Source of the DNA: JBBSEX01 sp038239345
GTDB lineage: Bacteria; Acidobacteriota; Terriglobia; Bryobacterales; Bryobacteraceae
Assembly: GCA_038239345.1 (NCBI GenBank)
Contig: JBBSEX010000005.1
Coordinates: 1 to 64,000 of the forward strand
Direction: 5' to 3'
Length of the DNA: 64,000 nt
Under the pieces are notes generated by a model, which saw nothing but the letters and a program-made list of their open reading frames with translations, was not told the origin of the DNA and made no database searches. Of the stretch, positions 63,081 to 64,000 are shown one piece after another (within the stretch, counting starts at the first letter, position 1; each line of letters starts with the position of its first letter). The translations under genes and the position numbers were made by a program.

Positions 63081-64000
63081 ATGAATTACTCGATCGAAAT
63101 GATTCCGGCGATCCTAATCCTACTGGCTGCGTTCAGCGATGCGCGCGGAGCTATGCCACTGCAGCCGAGCCTCCGCGATTACGTCCATACGTCGTGGACG
63201 GAACACGACGGTGTCCCGCTCTCAGCCGTTGAGAGCATCGCCCAAACCACCGATGGCTACCTCTGGATCGAGACGATCGAAGAAGGATTACTCCGTTTCG
63301 ACGGGGTTCGTTTCGTCTCAATTCCTCCTCCTTGCGCGCGCCCGGCTCGAATAGCCGACCTTCAAAGCGATGGCGTAGGCGGCCTGTGGCTCTTCTGCTC
63401 CAGAGAGCTCTATCATCTAGACTCTTCCGGGCGATCGACCGCGATCAAAATTCCCTCTTTATCTACAAGGATGCCGACGGCCAGTCTGTTTCTCGACCGG
63501 CGGCGTCGGCTCTGGCTATGGGCTCGCTCCTTGACCTATGTTCGGTCCGACGGTTCGCAAGGTCCAGAAATTCCCGGCACGGAGCGTCCTTCCGACAGCA
63601 TGTTCGGCCATTTCGCGGAAGATGCGGAGGGCAGTCTGTGGTTCGCCACGAATCACGTCCTGCTACGCGTGCGCGACGATCGTGCGGAACGTGTGTTGAC
63701 GGGAACGTTTCTATCGGTGGCGCGTGCGAGTTCCGGCGGGATTTACGTTCTCCAAAGTAATTCCTTACTTCACCTGCGGGGCAACTCGATCTCTACGGTG
63801 GCGACATTCGACGCCGACCTGGTGCCCATGGCCGAAAGTATTCTTGAGGACACAAACGGCGGGATTTGGTTTGGAACCCGGAACCGCGGGCTGGCATTAA
63901 TCCGCGATGGCAAGATCCAAACTTTCGGCGCGGAGGAAGGGCTAGGGAGCGGACTCGTCGAAACCTTGTATGCAGATCGTGAAGGCACCATCTGGGCCGG
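63081..64000 (+). CDS. Two-component-regulator propeller sensor (5' part, runs off window)
   Basis: ATG 63081 follows AAGGAG at 63073-63078. About 306 residues are visible: a signal peptide (MIPAILILLAAFSDARGA), then YVHTSWTEHDGVPLSAVESI, IAQTTDGYLWIETIEEGLLR and later EDAEGSLWFATNHVLLRVRD and EDTNGGIWFGTRNRGL, the repeated D-G-x-(L/I)-W-(F/I) units of two-component regulator propellers. Such proteins continue into a Y_Y_Y domain and usually a kinase or diguanylate cyclase. The stop lies beyond the window. Confidence 0.85.
   Translation, partial: MNYSIEMIPAILILLAAFSDARGAMPLQPSLRDYVHTSWTEHDGVPLSAVESIAQTTDGYLWIETIEEGLLRFDGVRFVSIPPPCARPARIADLQSDGVGGLWLFCSRELYHLDSSGRSTAIKIPSLSTRMPTASLFLDRRRRLWLWARSLTYVRSDGSQGPEIPGTERPSDSMFGHFAEDAEGSLWFATNHVLLRVRDDRAERVLTGTFLSVARASSGGIYVLQSNSLLHLRGNSISTVATFDADLVPMAESILEDTNGGIWFGTRNRGLALIRDGKIQTFGAEEGLGSGLVETLYADREGTIWA

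Noticed and set aside
1..64000. CRISPR array, rRNA, tRNA or replication origin
   Set aside because: No regular spaced repeats, no tRNA cloverleaf with CCA-type end and no rRNA blocks were recognised. The dispersed repeats are irregular and far apart.

Overview
The window looks like chromosome from an acidobacterium of the Solibacter/Bryobacter type (Bryobacterales). The evidence is family content: an ADOP-type duplicated MacB/FtsX permease, three exported proteins ending in or built from the Solibacter-type C-terminal domain (TIGR03437-like), two Ser/Thr kinases carrying a transmembrane helix and a long TPR-like tail, an ECF sigma factor of the TIGR02999 type, a PEP-CTERM protein, and a sigma-54 activator with PAS domains. 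This assignment is inferred from families only. No rRNA or tRNA gene was recognised.

Bases 1-14 kb are an accessory region of small stress and detoxification genes: a chloramphenicol-phosphotransferase-like kinase, an ECF sigma factor with a membrane partner, a HEPN-like protein, a MarR/monooxygenase pair behind a perfect palindrome, an SDR, a DUF899 protein, a divergent HxlR/DJ-1 pair and a DUF433/DUF5615 toxin-antitoxin-like pair. Several genes here are visibly broken. Bases 14-42 kb hold the ADOP permease, a frameshifted SEFIR-domain protein, beta-propeller and TIGR03437 proteins, a divergent AraC/ketopantoate-reductase-like pair, a DUF305/YncE-like pair, an ECF sigma factor and kinase around a PEP-CTERM protein, a VIT1/CCC1-type transporter, an IS3 remnant, and a decayed ECF41 sigma gene whose likely target promoter, cupin gene and NAD(P)-binding gene remain intact. 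Copies of one non-coding repeat family, with ends related to GGGTGTCAGAGACCTC, are scattered through 1-34 kb, mostly just 3' of genes. None was seen after 34 kb.

Bases 42.4-51.5 kb are the most striking part. A tightly packed operon encodes a complete putative inner-to-outer-membrane electron conduit: a decaheme OmcA/MtrC-like surface cytochrome, a decaheme MtrA/DmsE-like periplasmic cytochrome, an MtrB/PioB-like porin, a six-heme NapC-like membrane cytochrome and a small monoheme cytochrome c. A PAS/sigma-54 activator gene follows on the same strand. This is the layout of Mtr-type extracellular electron transfer.

Bases 51.5-64 kb carry an SDR, two membrane proteins, a large exported GMC oxidoreductase, a second kinase-TPR protein, a 1357-residue phosphorelay sensor kinase (solute-binding, three PAS, HisKA, HATPase, two receivers, HPt), and the start of a two-component-regulator propeller sensor that runs off the window.
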